From: Acridotheres tristis | Lineage: Eukaryota; Chordata; Aves; Passeriformes; Sturnidae | NCBI GenBank assembly: GCA_037013685.1 | Contig: CM072889.1 | Location: forward strand, 6,953,976 to 7,017,975 | DNA length: 64,000 nt | Direction: 5' to 3' | Part shown: positions 1 to 13,345 of the stretch, in pieces | Numbering within the stretch: the stretch's first letter is position 1 | Layout: every line of letters begins with the position of its first letter | Made by a program: the position numbers and the translations under genes | The notes under the pieces: generated by a model | The model's input: only the letters and a program-made list of their open reading frames with translations | Database searches by the model: none | Told to the model about the DNA's origin: nothing

Positions 1-2884
1 ATGTAACTTCATTTTTATTGCCTTTTTTAATACCCTATCTATTGGAAGTAGAAGTCACCATAAATGAAAGTTATGACTCAAGAGCAGTATGTGTTGTACC
101 ATCTAATCCTTTTTGACAATTTTCTATGCCTTGTGTCTCCTGGATCCTGCCATCCTTATGTGCTTTATGGAACGGTACATTCCCTGCAGTATTGTTTTAA
201 GTCCATGCTGCCTTCAAGTAAAAACAAGAAAAGCACTTTGAGAAGATACGGATTCCTGAGAAATAGTACAAAGCATCTGAAATATTTGAGGGTATATATG
301 AGAAGTCCCTTCTGAAATAAATTAGTAGAAGTTATAGCTATTCATTCAAAATCATCTTCTGAACCTGAACCAAGCTTTTCGACGCTTAATTCTGGTGTCA
401 TTACCTGACTCAGTACATTCCTAAAATTTCTTACTTCCTATAGGTTTAATCTCTAAAAGCAAATGTTGAATATCTTACAGGTACATAATGTAAGATCACC
501 AAAGGTGTTAAGAGGTAAAACATTGAAAGAAGGCCTCATTAAAGAATGATGACACACTATGCAATGAGGTTTTGATATTCCATTCTACCTGTTTATTGTT
601 GGCTTAATAATTTCAGTAGGCAGCAGAATTTATTGAAGTTTTTAGGCAGTTTCAAAATACTAGCTTTCTTAGTCTTATCTACCATTCCTGAATTTTGTTT
701 CTGTTTTACTGTTTAGTCTCAAACAAATACTTATCCAAGATTTTTCTTCATAGAACAATCTCTCCTTGCATAGTGACTCACTGAAAGCAGATTTTAACAG
801 GACTGCTGCACTCTAGCCTTGATATTGTATGTAGAAGTCCATTAATAAGTGTATGCAGATTCTTCATTAATTATCTAGAAGTTTAACTAACTAGCCACTG
901 TTGAAACATTATAAGTCCATGTGGCATCAATTTTCACCTGTTTTGTTCATTTCAGAGCATTAGAAATGAACAGTATTATCTTGCTATCTTGAAAACAATG
1001 TCAAATTAAATAAAATCACCAGATTTACCCAGAAGGAATATAACATTTGTTTAATAATGGCCATGAATACTTCAGTCAGATTACCTTTTTTCCAAGCTCT
1101 GCATCTGTTTACCCATGCTGTCATGTTTTGGACCATTCCTCTAATGTGGGAATAATAATGAGACAATTCAGATAGAATTTCAAAGCAATTGTGAATAAAT
1201 TGCACCATTTCACATTTGCTCTTTCCTCCTATTTTTTTCCCTGTTATAAACTGCACTGCTCTTCTGGTGCCACTGCAAGAAGCACTGGTGGATGAAACAA
1301 AACAAAATTAATTTATATCAATAATTCACAAAACTTTAAATGGTCTCATCTCATTCTTGTTATAATGCCTGCATACCTTACTGAACTGTAAATTTCATTT
1401 CTATAAACAGAAAATGCTCATAGCAATGTAAATATTATTCTGTCTCATCTCATTGAAATAATACAATATATGTATTAAATGCCATCCAGATATTAGTTAA
1501 TTGCAATTACCTTCTGCTATATAAACTGTGTATTCTTTAATCTGGTGAGTTATTAGATTCTACTGACTGGATTGAGACCAGATAAATAGGACAAATTTGC
1601 ATTTAAATGGTTCAGACTGTTAAGATTTTTAAATCGGGCCTTGGATATTTGCAATAAGAATAATTTAAGGTCTCTGCCCAGACAAACATTTCTGTAAGTA
1701 TTGCATATTAGCTCCCTGTAGTACTACTGTTTCTTAAAAATCAATAATTCCTAACATTTTGTTCCACAAGACTGGAAGTCTGAACATAGTCAATGTGCAT
1801 CATTAGAGAAATCATCCAGTGTAGGGTTTTCTGCAAAGGACATTTGCAGAACATGCACATCCTGTATTATCTGCACATTCTTGTTCCTGAAGCGGTTGAT
1901 TCACCCTGATCTGTTCTCTGAGGGTTTCAGTAACACAGCTGAAACCTGAATCTGACACATTGGTCACACCGACTGTGGCCCCTGTAGCTAATGAATAAAA
2001 TGAATAAAATGGCAGTGAGAACTATTCAGAAATGTAGATGAATGGTGGTGGTCGGGGGTTTTTTAAAGAAAATGAAACATTTGAAATAATTTTTTTAACA
2101 GATTGAGTACTTGAGATGAAGGAAGGTTGGGCTGGTTTTGTCATAAGCCAGAGTTTTCCATTTTTGCAAGTAACTATTCAGTCTAATTAAGCACATTGTC
2201 ATGACTTGCTCCTTAATGTAGGTTGGAATCCAAGACTTCCATGCATTTACAAGAGGTAGCGATGTCTTGAAAGGCAGTGTTCAGACATAGGACTCTTCAG
2301 TTTGCTGCAGTCTCTCAGTGATCACCCTGTATTATCTTTTCCCATTGCTTGTGGTAAACAGGCTCCTATCTCAAAATTTATTCCATGTTCACAATCTTTT
2401 GCTTAAATGGCTTAAGGAATTAGCCCTCCTGATTTTGTATCCTGTGACTTAGGTTGAAATGCATGCTGAATCAATGGCATGATGATAAGTCCAGCAGTCA
2501 AGTCTAGGATCACAAGCCAACTTACTGTTTAGCAGTCTTATTTCAAAAGCAGCTTAAATATGGAGAGTAAATTACTGTCTTATCCTTGGGGATGATGCTT
2601 CTTTTGGGTTAGTTATTAAGGATTATTGCACTTTTACAGGCACTATATTCATCTCGTTTCAATTGCCAACATATCATCTTAATGGAATCATTTTACCCCT
2701 TAAAATATTACTTCCAGCAGAGCTAATCAAATGAGATTGTTTGTTTGTTTCAATTCATGGGGAAGCAGCATAACTGTGCTTGGGCATTTGCAATGTTTGC
2801 ACTTAAAACTGCCCAATTCAGGCTTTCTCAAACTCATGAACCAAGCACCAAAAATTACAAGATTGGCTTAAAGATGTGGTTAAG
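1..2884. other. AT-rich unique sequence, no gene recognised
   Basis: Only short, scattered open frames are present and none shows a known motif or convincing splice flanks. There are many TA-rich stretches and homopolymer runs typical of vertebrate intergenic or intronic DNA. No transposon signature was recognised. Confidence 0.6.
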
Positions 2885-2967
2885 TTTTTTTTTTTTTTGG
2901 GGGGGGGGAGTTTCTTTTTTTGGTTTTTTGGGATTTTTTTTTGTTTGTTTGTTTTTTGGGTTTTTTT
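2885..2967. repeat. T/G low-complexity tract with T14-G10 junction
   Basis: A run of 14 T is followed directly by 10 G, then by blocks of T broken by G and GTTT units. The short open frames across it (FFFFFWGGG-type) are products of the low complexity and are not genes. Confidence 0.85.
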
Positions 2968-5900
2968 AAATAAACTCTTTGGTCCTTCTATTGCCTTCTG
3001 GATGCTGAGGTTTGGGACTGATTTCATGACACATTTTCAGACATTTTACAAGCATGCCAAGGGCAGGAACTGACACATTTGTTTTTAATAATGATAAACT
3101 GGAACAGTGATGTAATCTCTTGACTTCTGTAGCTGGATTTAAGAAGGACACCAAGTTTTGTAAAACATTGCCAGAACTGACAAGATTGTCATTTGTGACC
3201 CATGCCTGAGGAGGTTTGGAGCAATATCAAGAGTTCAGCAGTGAAGGGAACAGGCCTGTGAAGGGCTAAACTCAGGCATTTGGGGTGCAAGACCCAACAG
3301 CAGCAAAGTCCTAAATGCTCAAGAGAGGCATTTACATAGCACTTAACCTCCACTTCAAGAGCTGCAGCAGGTCTTAATGTGCAGGCAGAATATCCAGCTC
3401 CAAATGCAGTGAACAGCTCCAGCCATGTGATGTGCGTTGGATGCTCGAGAGCAGGGAGCAGAGGGAAAGCCTTTTTGTGATAGTGTTGGTGGCAACTTTC
3501 ATGGCTTGCATCTTACAGCTTAATTTCACTTCTTCTTACATGTTCTTTGGATGTTCAATTATTTAAATATTCTCTCTGTGAATAGATTGCCTCATTTGTA
3601 AATTATCTCCTTTGAAAGATAGAGACAGATCTGTTGATAGTTATGTGGGGGATTTTTAAAAAATAGCATTTGAGATCTTCATTCCTCCTAAAGAAACAAA
3701 ATAAGCCGATTGAATCTGGAATTTAATTTCCATGTTTTTTTAAATTTCACAGATTTTATTATGTTCTTCTATTATGATAGTTTAGATTCACTGATGCTTT
3801 TAGGTACTTCGGAAAAAAACTGTTTCGGTGAAGTTTTTATCAGCATTTAATGCTGTCTAAATCAAATTATTAGTTTTGTGAATGCAAATTAACAGATAAC
3901 AAAAATGGGGCTGGTAAGGATTCTGATCAAGTATTAACGTACTTCATTACTTGGAGTTCAGGAGAAACTCCATGCAGCATTGAAGCAAGCCCATGAGTGG
4001 ACTATGTATACATATCTGTGTAGACTTATGTGTGGATTTGCAGCAGAGAGTCCCTGGTCATTATTTCATAGCACAGGAGAAAAGATATGGTAGCTGTAAA
4101 GAGAAAACATTCCTACCACTGCTCGTTGTAGTGGCATTATTCAGGTGCTCCTCTGTAGTTTGTGCATAGTCCTGTTTGCATATACTGCCTCTTGCAGACA
4201 ATGAAGGTGTGCAGAAAGTAGCAACAACTCTGTCATTTTAGTCCTGTGGTCCCTAAAGTCAGTGTAAGAACTGAGTATGCTACGTCAACGTGCTGTTTTT
4301 CAGGTTCACTCATTTGCCATAGACCAGTGTCTTGAAGTTTTAAGAAAGACAAAATATATAACAAGTCACCAAAGAAAATCAAGTTGTCATTCTGAAGCAA
4401 GTGTGAAAGTGTCCCAACTGTAGGCAGGCTGCAGATTAGTGGGTCTTTGCAAAGGGCCTTCCCTCTCAGCATCTCCCTGACCTCACCTGAATGCCCAGGG
4501 AGTGAGGCAGAGGGGATTATGATGGGAAACTAATCTACTGTCCTTATGACATCTTCCAGCTTTACTTTACATGCTAGTTTATAAATACAAAATATAACAA
4601 GTCTTAATGTTGGGAGAGCTCAATTCCTCAGTTTCCAATAATCCTCTCATACTTCCATGATATAACCAGAGCACACCAATGCATATAGGCATTCTCTGTT
4701 GTCTAATGAGATATGTCTAGGGGCATATTTTGGTTCTATCACTTGATATTTAGCCTAAAAGTATAAGCTAAAAGCTATTATGGTCTCCTTCATTACTGAA
4801 ATCTCTCTGCAACCTTCCTGCCTGACTTAGAGAGTCTTCTCCCCAGTACCCTTGTCAGACCTGCCTTTCTGATGGACTTGGTAGCTTTTCTTAAGCCATT
4901 TTGTTTCAGAGATGTTTTGTCTTCCAAGATCAGTGATTCTGATCATTTTACACCAGTTTAAACCTCTTGTGGTGGCTGCTGAAGTCAGGATAGATTGTGT
5001 TCAGATCTTGTGTTCAACTCGGGGGAGGATGTGGCTCTGTAGAGATATGAGAGCAAATTCAGGTGCAGATGAGTTACTACGTAAAACTGGTGTTAGATGA
5101 GAATCAAACGTGGCCTCATCTGGAGGCACTGCAGCAGAAATACTGTGATGAAAAGCTGTTTCCAGAACCACACGGTGTGTAGTGACATGCCAGGCAGCTC
5201 ACTGGCACTGTAATCATATTAGGCAATGGTAAAGATGTCAAGAGTAGTTTAAAGAAAGTGGGGCAAGCTGCTGTGTCTGACATTTTGAATTTAAGCTGAG
5301 TGTGCTTCTTGGGAAGGGGGACTTATTACTATTTTGTCCTATAATACCTATACCATGGTATCCTGTGAAATCAAAATACAGCACCACCACATCTCAATTC
5401 TTCAGTGCACCTCAGAGTGGCACATCATGTCACAGAGAGGTAATTCTTGTCACTACCCTGAAGTCACCATCCATTAAAACCATTATTTTTACTTTATTTT
5501 TACAAGAGAAGCAAGGACCAAGCCCAAAGGCCCAGCAGCCACATTAGGCAGCATTGTGTGACCTGATGTTGCCTGCCACAGGCTGTGGAGCCACATAGAG
5601 AGCTCCTTGAGCCCTCAGCCTGCTCCAACACCCGTGTTGGACTATGACAGGACTGTGTGGTGTGAATCCCCACATAGCCCTGCCCACTGTACTAGCAGAC
5701 CAGTGCTGTGCCCAAGAGGACTGAGGGCCCCCAGCCCCACCACCTGGGTGAGCAGAGCTGTGGCTCTGCATTGCTTTCAAGTCTTGGTTCGCTGCAGCTG
5801 CAGATGGACTCGGATTTGAGCACTCAATTGTACTTACACTGCATCTGGAAATGCCAATCAAGTTGACAGAAGCCATGCACATGGTGACAGCATAGAACTC

Positions 5901-8139
5901 AGTCACAGTACAATTCTGTACACAGAATTGGAATTTAAATTGTGGTGTCCACAGGACAACTCATGATTGCAGGGCTCCAACTAAGACCCACTGATGCCAA
6001 TGTGAAAAGTTATGTGAGTGGACAATGCAGCTGATTGAGACTTGTTTTCTTCTTTGATTTTAACTGAGTTCCTCTATCTGCAAGTTCCATAAGTTTTCTG
6101 TGCTAGATATAAGTTTACTCACAGCTGTGTGAGTGTCACCCTGGCTGTAATACCATTGAAAGATCCTTCAAGTATAGATAGCCTTAATTTCCACTCAGTT
6201 ATTTTCTTTTCAGAATTCAAAGGAAGGTCGGATTCTGAGGTGAGTTTAATTGTTTTATTGAACAACAATAACTACAATGGGCCAAAATTTGAGCTAAGCA
6301 AATGTAAAGTAACTTGGCTCAACTTGTAGAATTCATGGCACCAAATTCTGCTGTCATGTTGCATTAGTGCAAGTCTTAGGGAGCTTTCTGAGTACTGTTT
6401 ATCAAAGGAGAAGCTGGATAACGAAAATGTCATAGCCTTACTGGAGTTAGGTGTATTAGGCCAGAACTTAAGTTTCATTAACCCAATTAATTGAATGGAA
6501 TTCCATCCATTTTTGTTCTGGCTGGGCACTCATCTCACTGAAAGTAGTTCAAGGTCTCTGGACTAAAGCTCGAATAACTTCAAGCAGATTTGCTCTTCAA
6601 CTAGACCATGTGTTGACTCAGACCTTGCTCAGGGAAACCACCTTTTATTTCAATGACAAGTAACGATGTTGTGGACATGGAGAAGCTCTGACCCACTGGC
6701 AGGAGACATTTGCCCTTGAATTTATGAAAGAACTGAATAGTGGATAGCAACACAAATGTTTTATTTATAACAGAGGTAGAGTACAAGTTCCTCAGCTCAT
6801 GTAAACTGGTACAGGAGTACTGATTTCAGTGGAGTTAATCCAATATGCACACACCAAGGAGCAAACCTTCTAACCCCAGACTGATTTTTGCCAGTGTACC
6901 TCTATGCAGATAAACTCCCGAAGCTTTTATTATCATGCCTTTTTACTGATCATGCCATTGAAATGACTAATGTACCAAAATCCTTGCCTGTGAGGAAACC
7001 TGCAAAGCTATGCAGTGTAAAGCACATCATAAAACTGCTTTAGACCACAGTCTGGAGACATGTTATCAGAAACAAGATAAACAGATCATCTTTTGATCTG
7101 ATGTTGATTACACCTCACTATGCACTTCCACAGCTGAGTTTTTCATACAGACTGAGTGATGGCTGCATGTTTTTGATGACTGTGGACCAAAGCTTCAGCT
7201 GATGTGCCTCTAAGTAGCTCTGTGGATGTCAGTGCTGATTTACACCAGCTGAAAAACCAGTCCTCTCCCTTTTCATACTGTGCTGCATGCCCTAATGAAG
7301 CTTTATAAATGCACACTGAGGCTGAGCATATATTGAACTATTCTGATTCAGCAGCAGATAATCCCTGCTAAAAGAATTGGACGGTAATTTCTGCCTGTCA
7401 TCTAGGTTTGCACATACATGTTTTGGTTTTAACCAAAGGCATGTTGTAATTTCATTACCTCCCAGTTTAAATATTTACTGGCATCAACATTAGCTTGCAT
7501 AGAAAAATGGCAAATAAATTCATGTCATAAATGCTCTCAGTCTAGAGATGAAATCTATTACTTTAGTTCAAAGACAGTGCAGCAGGCTAAAGTGGTTTTT
7601 CTAAGCCAAATGGGTTCTGTACATTTAGAAGTCATGGCAAATATTTATCTTGGCTCAATTCTGTTCTTCCCCTGAGCATCCTGGTCAGCAGGTTGCTCCA
7701 CTGAAGTCCACAGAAGTAACTGTGTGTATTGGTGCTCAGTATACAGATTGCAGAAGCAGGCACTGAATATGTTAGATTGCTGCAAACAGGGGTTTCGTTT
7801 TAGCCATATGTGTCATTTGAGGACACTTAAAAATTATGTACATTTTATCCAAGCTGACAGTCCTTGTATTTCCATAAAATATTGTATAATTTATTCCTGT
7901 GTTTTTGACATCTCTGGATTGCATATCTTCTGCTGAATCTTAAATGCTGGGGTTTTTGTAAACCCACATTTAAAAGGTCTAGGACATACCATCACAGAAT
8001 ATGAAAACAAGTCAAAGATCTGGTGATGTTTTGCTTTGGTTTTGAGCTCTCCTTCCATTTGTGTTTTGGCTTGTCTATGGTACTCCCAGAATTTTTGGAA
8101 TGGCTCAACTCAATGCAAGTTTCTTCATGTCTTTTGGGG
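2968..8139. other. Unique non-coding sequence, no gene recognised
   Basis: No repeat family, RNA gene or coding exon could be recognised. The longest frame, 120 codons on the minus strand at 5544-5906, lies in a locally GC-richer block and is overlapped by an open frame on the other strand. It has no domain-like pattern, so it is probably a chance frame. Confidence 0.55.
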
Positions 8140-8161
8140 AAAAAAAAAAAGAAAAAGAAAA
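8140..8161. repeat. A-rich simple repeat
   Basis: An interrupted poly(A) of the form A(n)GAAAAAGAAAAGG. It may be a simple repeat or a decayed A tail, but no retrocopy was recognised beside it. Confidence 0.7.
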
Positions 8162-8332
8162 GGCAAAATGCAACTAAGGCTCAGGAAAAGCAATCCTGGC
8201 AAACTTGGTGGGTGTTTGCTCTTCCTAGCTGTCCTGATTTTTTAACCCTGCCATGTTGGGAGTAGTCTAGTCTATGGGTTTTCTCACCCACCATTTCTGG
8301 CTGTTGTGGCAAATATTATTTTTTTTTTCTTT

Positions 8333-8357
8333 TGTGTGTGTGTGCGTGTGCGTGCGC
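8333..8357. repeat. (TG)n microsatellite
   Basis: A dinucleotide TG run with CG interruptions (TGTGCGTGTGCGTGCG) follows a T-rich stretch. Confidence 0.85.
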
Positions 8358-8399
8358 ATGTATAATTAACCAAAATATCAGGAAAATTTATATATGCTT

Positions 8400-9085
8400 T
8401 CTTCTTGTTCCTGGAAATAGAGCAACATTATGACCTTATGGTCTTCCAGCAAAAGTTAGATTTAATTTCTGCATTGCAGTGCAACTTAATTAGCTATTGG
8501 AATTAGATTATGGTTTACTAAATGGCCTTTTACTTTATGATCTTATGATCTTATGTTCTTACTTTTTATTTACTATTGAAGTAGCCTCTTGTTTTCTCAT
8601 GTGTGCAAGTATCATATCAATAATCATTGCAATTCCACAAGGTGTCTTTGTTTTCAACAAGCATGTTATTCTTGTAAAGTTTTAAGTATAAGTTACGATG
8701 TTTTGTACAGACCAAGGTAACTGTTAAAATGTCAACCAATTACTGAAATGTTGTATAGTTATAAAAGTTTGATTTCTTTTGCTTTATATGTATAAAATTG
8801 TATCTTGCCTGTTTTGCTTTGTATTTCCAACGTGTTGCACAATTATGCATTTTGTTTACATTTGTTCCTTCTTCAGAAAAAAAAAAAAGAAATAACAGTA
8901 ATACTTTATGTACAAACATTTTAAATGTACTTTTGTTGTTTTTAAACACAATGTCTCTGTACAAATAATATTGGTTGAACTGGTACATTTGTGTCTCTCA
9001 TAGAGGGATTAATTATACTGCCAGTGCATTGAATTATTTAAAAAAAAAAAGTAAAATAAAATTTTTATGAAAATGTAACCCATTT
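8400..9085 (+). other. Possible distal 3' UTR with polyadenylation signal
   Basis: This AT-rich stretch has no long open frame and repeatedly carries TGTA motifs (for example at 8704, 8752, 8788, 8910 and 8958), the kind bound by CFIm near poly(A) sites. It ends in a canonical AATAAA at 9055-9060 followed by T-rich sequence. The base composition changes just downstream, where 9.2-9.9 kb is clearly GC-richer. That pattern fits the end of a long vertebrate 3' UTR, but no stop codon or coding exon was recognised upstream within the window. I cannot name a gene. AATAAA also occurs by chance in AT-rich DNA. Confidence 0.28.
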
Positions 9086-11538
9086 TATCACTATAAATTA
9101 TTCTGTCTTCTGCTATTTTCTCATTCTCCTCCCAGGATACAATAAGTATGGTACAGTAAGTACTGTTTGCGGGAGAGCTGTCATTGGTTTTAATTTTTAA
9201 TCAATGTGTTTGTGTAATTGTGGCAACTTAAAATGACTTGATGTTAGAAAATAATGTAGTGCTGATACCAGCTGTGAGGTAACGGGATCAATAATGTGCT
9301 TTCCCCATCCCTGAGGGTCCTCAGCTGCAAGACAGCAGCCTAAATCCTGTCTGTCCCAAACCCAACCCAGAGAGCAGAGGGGCCAGGCATCCAAGGAGGG
9401 CTTTTTTGGACAAGCAGTCCAGGGCTCCAGCGTGACTAAAGTTGTGCCATCCCTGACCCTCTGCTGGGGTGCCTTGGTCCCTGGGGGCTTCCCAGCATGA
9501 CAAAACTGGGAATGCCAGGTCTTATGTTATCACTGCAGAAATAGCTCTGAGAGGCAGTGCCAAGAATACCAGCTCAGAAGAGATTTAAAGAGGTCTCGGA
9601 TATGCAGAGCAACATGTGATGTGGCTGCCCAGTGCAAGGCTGAGCACTGCTGCTGCTGGCAGGGCAAGTGAGGTCGAGGTGCCTGTAGGGAGAGATGAAG
9701 TGCAGCTCTCCCGACACAGACACGGAGTCCATCTCAAGTTGCTGTCTCCAAGCAAAAGAAGCCATCGCTGTGGTTTGCTCTGTGGCCCCTCACGCTCATA
9801 GTCCTGCTGAAAATATTTCAATCTCAGGATGGAGAGTTGCGTGTTCTGGAGGTGCTGCCGGAAGGCACAGCTGGGAGGCAGCTACTGGGGACATCTCATC
9901 CCAGACAGTGTTGGGGAGGGGGTGGTGAGCCCAGGGTACAGATAGTGTCACAGAAGAATGCCTGGAGAGCCACACCAGTAGGTGTTAGTCTGGATTTGAG
10001 GCTGAGTATCTGGTGTAATGTCCCCCCTAGGACAAAGGGCCAGTAGCTGGTATCTTCCAACTTCTCAGCATCACTCTGACCTTAGGAAGCAGCTTAAAGC
10101 TCTCTGCTCTGACTAGACTTTTTCAGTTCATCATCCCACTTGTGTGAATAGGTACCTGTAAAGTGAGTGCTGGAGCCCCAGTCCTTCTTAGGCATAAGTC
10201 ACTTCAGAAGGAAATCTGGAATGGGTGTTTGGAGCACACTGTGTGCCAAAGGTGCCCATTTTGTGTCCAAGGAGACAGAAAATATCCTCTGTGGATATCT
10301 CAGAGAGATACTGTTTGGGTCAGCAGGAGAGAGGGCAGGTCTGATGCTTTGTGTGCCATTCACTCCTCCCTGAGTTCTTTTCATCTTCTGGGCATGCCCA
10401 GAAACTCACTTGAAGCTTGACTTCAGACTGGCAGCTCATGTCATTCCTTGCATATGTAACCTTGTAATCAGCTGTGAAGTGTTTTGTGTTCCCAGCTATG
10501 AATGATGAATGGCTCCACATAAACCTGTGCTATACAGCACTGATAGTGTGACTGCTCAATTCAGAAAAAAACCTCAAAACCTCTGGAAATAAAAAAGGGA
10601 TAATTTTTCATACAGCCAGTACATGGGACGCCCACAGGAGCAAAAGATGCCACCCTGCTCAGTAGAAGGAGAAATGTCTCCTCCATGTATGGCAGTGTCA
10701 GGGATAATGGAAGATGGGCATTTGGATGCTCATTTTCATACACAATTTCATTACAACCTCAGGCAAGGTACTATGTGCCCTGTTCCACAGCCAAGGAGAC
10801 ATCTTCCCTCCCTCCCTGGCTGGAGCTGAGCCAATAGAGTAGGATGTTCATAAGGGCTACGAAAAGCTCAAGTGGGAGAAGGAAGCACTACAGTTTGGCA
10901 GCCAGTTAAGACGATTTAACTGCAAAACTCCCTCAGGAATGAGTTTTGCCCATGACAAGCTGCTCTAGACCACAGGATGTTTCATTGCTAGCATGAAAGA
11001 CGAAGAGCTTGTGAAGACTTATTTATATCTAAAAAGTCTGGCTGGAGTTTCCCAGTGGGGTCTGTAGAGCTAAGGAGTACAAAGCACAGCCCAAATACTT
11101 GTCACTAAAAAGCTGAACTCCTTAGCCCCTCCTACAAACAGAGTCCAGAAGGAAAGCAATGCAACATCTACTCTACATAATAGGGAGGAAATTCACTTAC
11201 CAGCTGCATTTCAAAGTGATTTTAGATACCTTTTTATTGAAAAAAGCACATGTGCATGGGAGGGATTTTTTTCCTCAATATTGTGTCCACACGTTTGGAA
11301 GGACTTCATTATAGCTAATGTAAATGTGTTCAGCAAACAAACCACACATCAAGTTAATGTTAAGCAAAATTTTCTGGTTATATGAGCTACAGAAGAGCCC
11401 CTCTTGATATTTTCTAAGCATGTATGTAGATTGGCCTTTTAGGGACCTGTACACCTATGAGCACATGAGGCCAGCCAAACACAAGATGTGAGTTAGTACC
11501 TCAGACCTGATGAACTGAACTGCAGAAGGAAAGATACG
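9086..11538. other. Unique non-coding sequence, locally GC-richer
   Basis: Roughly 9.2-10.5 kb is more GC-rich than its surroundings and has overlapping short frames on both strands. That is what raised GC does by reducing stop codons. No known protein motif, RNA gene or mobile element was recognised. Confidence 0.5.
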
Positions 11539-11612
11539 ATCATAGAAACATAGAATCGGTTGAGTAAGAAGGGACCCATCAGGATCATCAGATTCCAACT
11601 ATACCCATTTGT
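11539..11612 (-). mobile_element. CR1 LINE 3'-end fragment
   Basis: Read on the + strand, the sequence begins with two tandem 'catagaa' units and continues through 'cggttgagtaagaagggaccc' and 'aggatcatcagattccaact'. This is the reverse complement of the 3' tail of avian CR1 non-LTR retrotransposons. CR1 copies end in short ATTCTATG repeats and are usually heavily 5'-truncated, as here. No reverse-transcriptase sequence is present in this fragment. Confidence 0.85.
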
Positions 11613-13199
11613 AGGATTATTTTCTCAAGAAGTTACATTTTGAAAGGCAAACCTGAATATAAAAGTAAAACAAATGCCCAGCAGCCACCACTACCACCAC
11701 AACCATTTATTCCCCATTTCTCAGCCAGCTCCAAGCACATGGGGTTCAGCCTTTTGGCACGGGATGCTGTGAGAAATGTGTGTGGCTGGAAGTGATGAAG
11801 CCACAAGAAAAATGCTCCATTTTCTGCTAAGAGAGCTGGGTCATGCTGCCAGAGTACCAGGGTGCCAGCTTCCTTCTCAGATTCAGCATGCCAGCTCTAA
11901 TATGTGGGGAGAGTGAAGCCCTCAAATAACTGCTGCATTTGAAGGGCAATTCCCAACTGTGACAGGGGCTGCTGGAAAAGTCAGCACACCCTGAATATCC
12001 CTTAGTGTTGATCCTAGGCTTTGAGGAGCACCAGGAGCCTTAACTCTCTATTCCAAATAATTTCACCCTTAGAGAGGTGTAACATACAGCAAATTCTGCA
12101 GCACTTTTTTTCTTTTTAGGATTTGTTTTGGCTTTTGATTTTTTGGGGGGTTGTGTATGTGTGTAGTTTGGGGTTTTTTTCCTTGCAACCCCACCTTAGC
12201 TGCCTATCAAGCAGGAGCTAAATTAGAAGGCTTCAAGCCATCAGTTTAAGAGCAATCACCTGTGTGTTCAGGATATGCTGACAGGGAATTATCTGCAATG
12301 AGAAGCTGCCTGCCAGTCAGCCTTGTGAAACTACATTGGGTTTATCTGTACCTGGAAATGGGTGCAACTCATTCAGTTCAGCACAGCACTCAGATGTCTA
12401 ATGCTCTCTATGGTCTGGGAGCTGATTAGCCAAGAGAAGCCTCCTCCAGATGAGTGTTCAGGGCATTCCCAGTGCCCCTGCCAGCACCCAGCGCTGCCGA
12501 AGCCCTGAGCCTGAGCTGCTGGTCCTGAGTGTCCTCCTTCCTGGTTCCACACACCCGGGGTGGGAGGCAGCAAATTTGCCACAGGGGAGCACAAAGGCTG
12601 CAAAATCATGACTGGGCCTGGACATGTCGGAGGAGCAATATGGCTGGGAAACTCTAACACTCTAGTGTTGAGAAACCATAGAGGACCTTGAAGGAAATAC
12701 TTTCAAATTAAGTATTGCCCAGCCAAGACGGCATGATATCTCTGGTTTGGCCCAGGCTTTGGTGAGCCTCTGCCAGCTTCAGGCAGAGAGATGAATTTTC
12801 CCCCCAAGGGCTCCTATGACTGAAGGTCACTTGAGCGTCCAGAGACTGGACGCAGACGTTTCACAGCAGGTTCTTTTCCATACTACTCAGATAAATCCCT
12901 TCTTGTCTCCACTGAGCTGGTGTTGTTGGCTCAAGGACAGACCATATACTCCAGACTGCCCCAATGATGGCGGCGAGAGACTGGCCCTGCAAACAGTCTA
13001 ATTAGTTCTATTCTAGGCAGGCAAGGCCTCCTTCAGTGCTCAGCGTAGCAGATTGCTTTGCCACTGGTGTCCTTGTCATTGCCACTGGTGACATTAGGAA
13101 TATGCAGATCCTCCATGGCCAGGGCTGCCTCCATCGTTATTCTGGCAGCTGCTGCCTTGCTGGAGGAATGGGCTTTTTCAGCCAGTAAAGGAAACTTTC
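11613..13199. other. Unique non-coding sequence with a T-rich tract
   Basis: No gene recognised. 12105-12180 is a low-complexity T/G stretch with TTTTTT, GGGGGG and TGTGTG runs. The 95-codon minus-strand frame at 12373-12660 has no recognisable motif. Confidence 0.5.
12105..12180. repeat. T/G-rich low-complexity tract
   Basis: Runs of T broken by G6, TGTGTGTG and GGGG. It resembles the tracts at 2.9 and 47.4 kb in composition. Confidence 0.75.
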
Positions 13200-13345
13200 A
13201 ACCAGGACTTACCAGGTGAACTTGGTGGCCTGTTAGTACTCAGAGTAGATGACCACAATGACTAAAAATTTATCAGTTTATTAATCAGGTCACTTGATCT
13301 CACCACAGTGAGAGAGACACAGCCTAAACCTAAATACACACTAAC
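13200..13345 (-). mobile_element. Weak LTR-like 3' region
   Basis: Read on the minus strand, there is an AATAAA in 'gattaataaactgataa', followed by a T-rich segment and a CTCTGAGTAC-type stretch. This loosely resembles the R/U5 part of avian LTRs. I could not find termini, a target-site duplication or a partner LTR, so the call is tentative. Confidence 0.15.

Noticed and set aside
4625..4650. 'cctcagtttcc' as a MIR SINE 3' part
   Set aside because: A short match without the MIR core next to it.
5544..5906. 120-codon minus-strand ORF
   Set aside because: Mirrored by a + strand frame, with no motif or splice support.
7990..8005. 'catcacagaatatg' as a CR1 tail
   Set aside because: Only a few matching bases and no flanking similarity.
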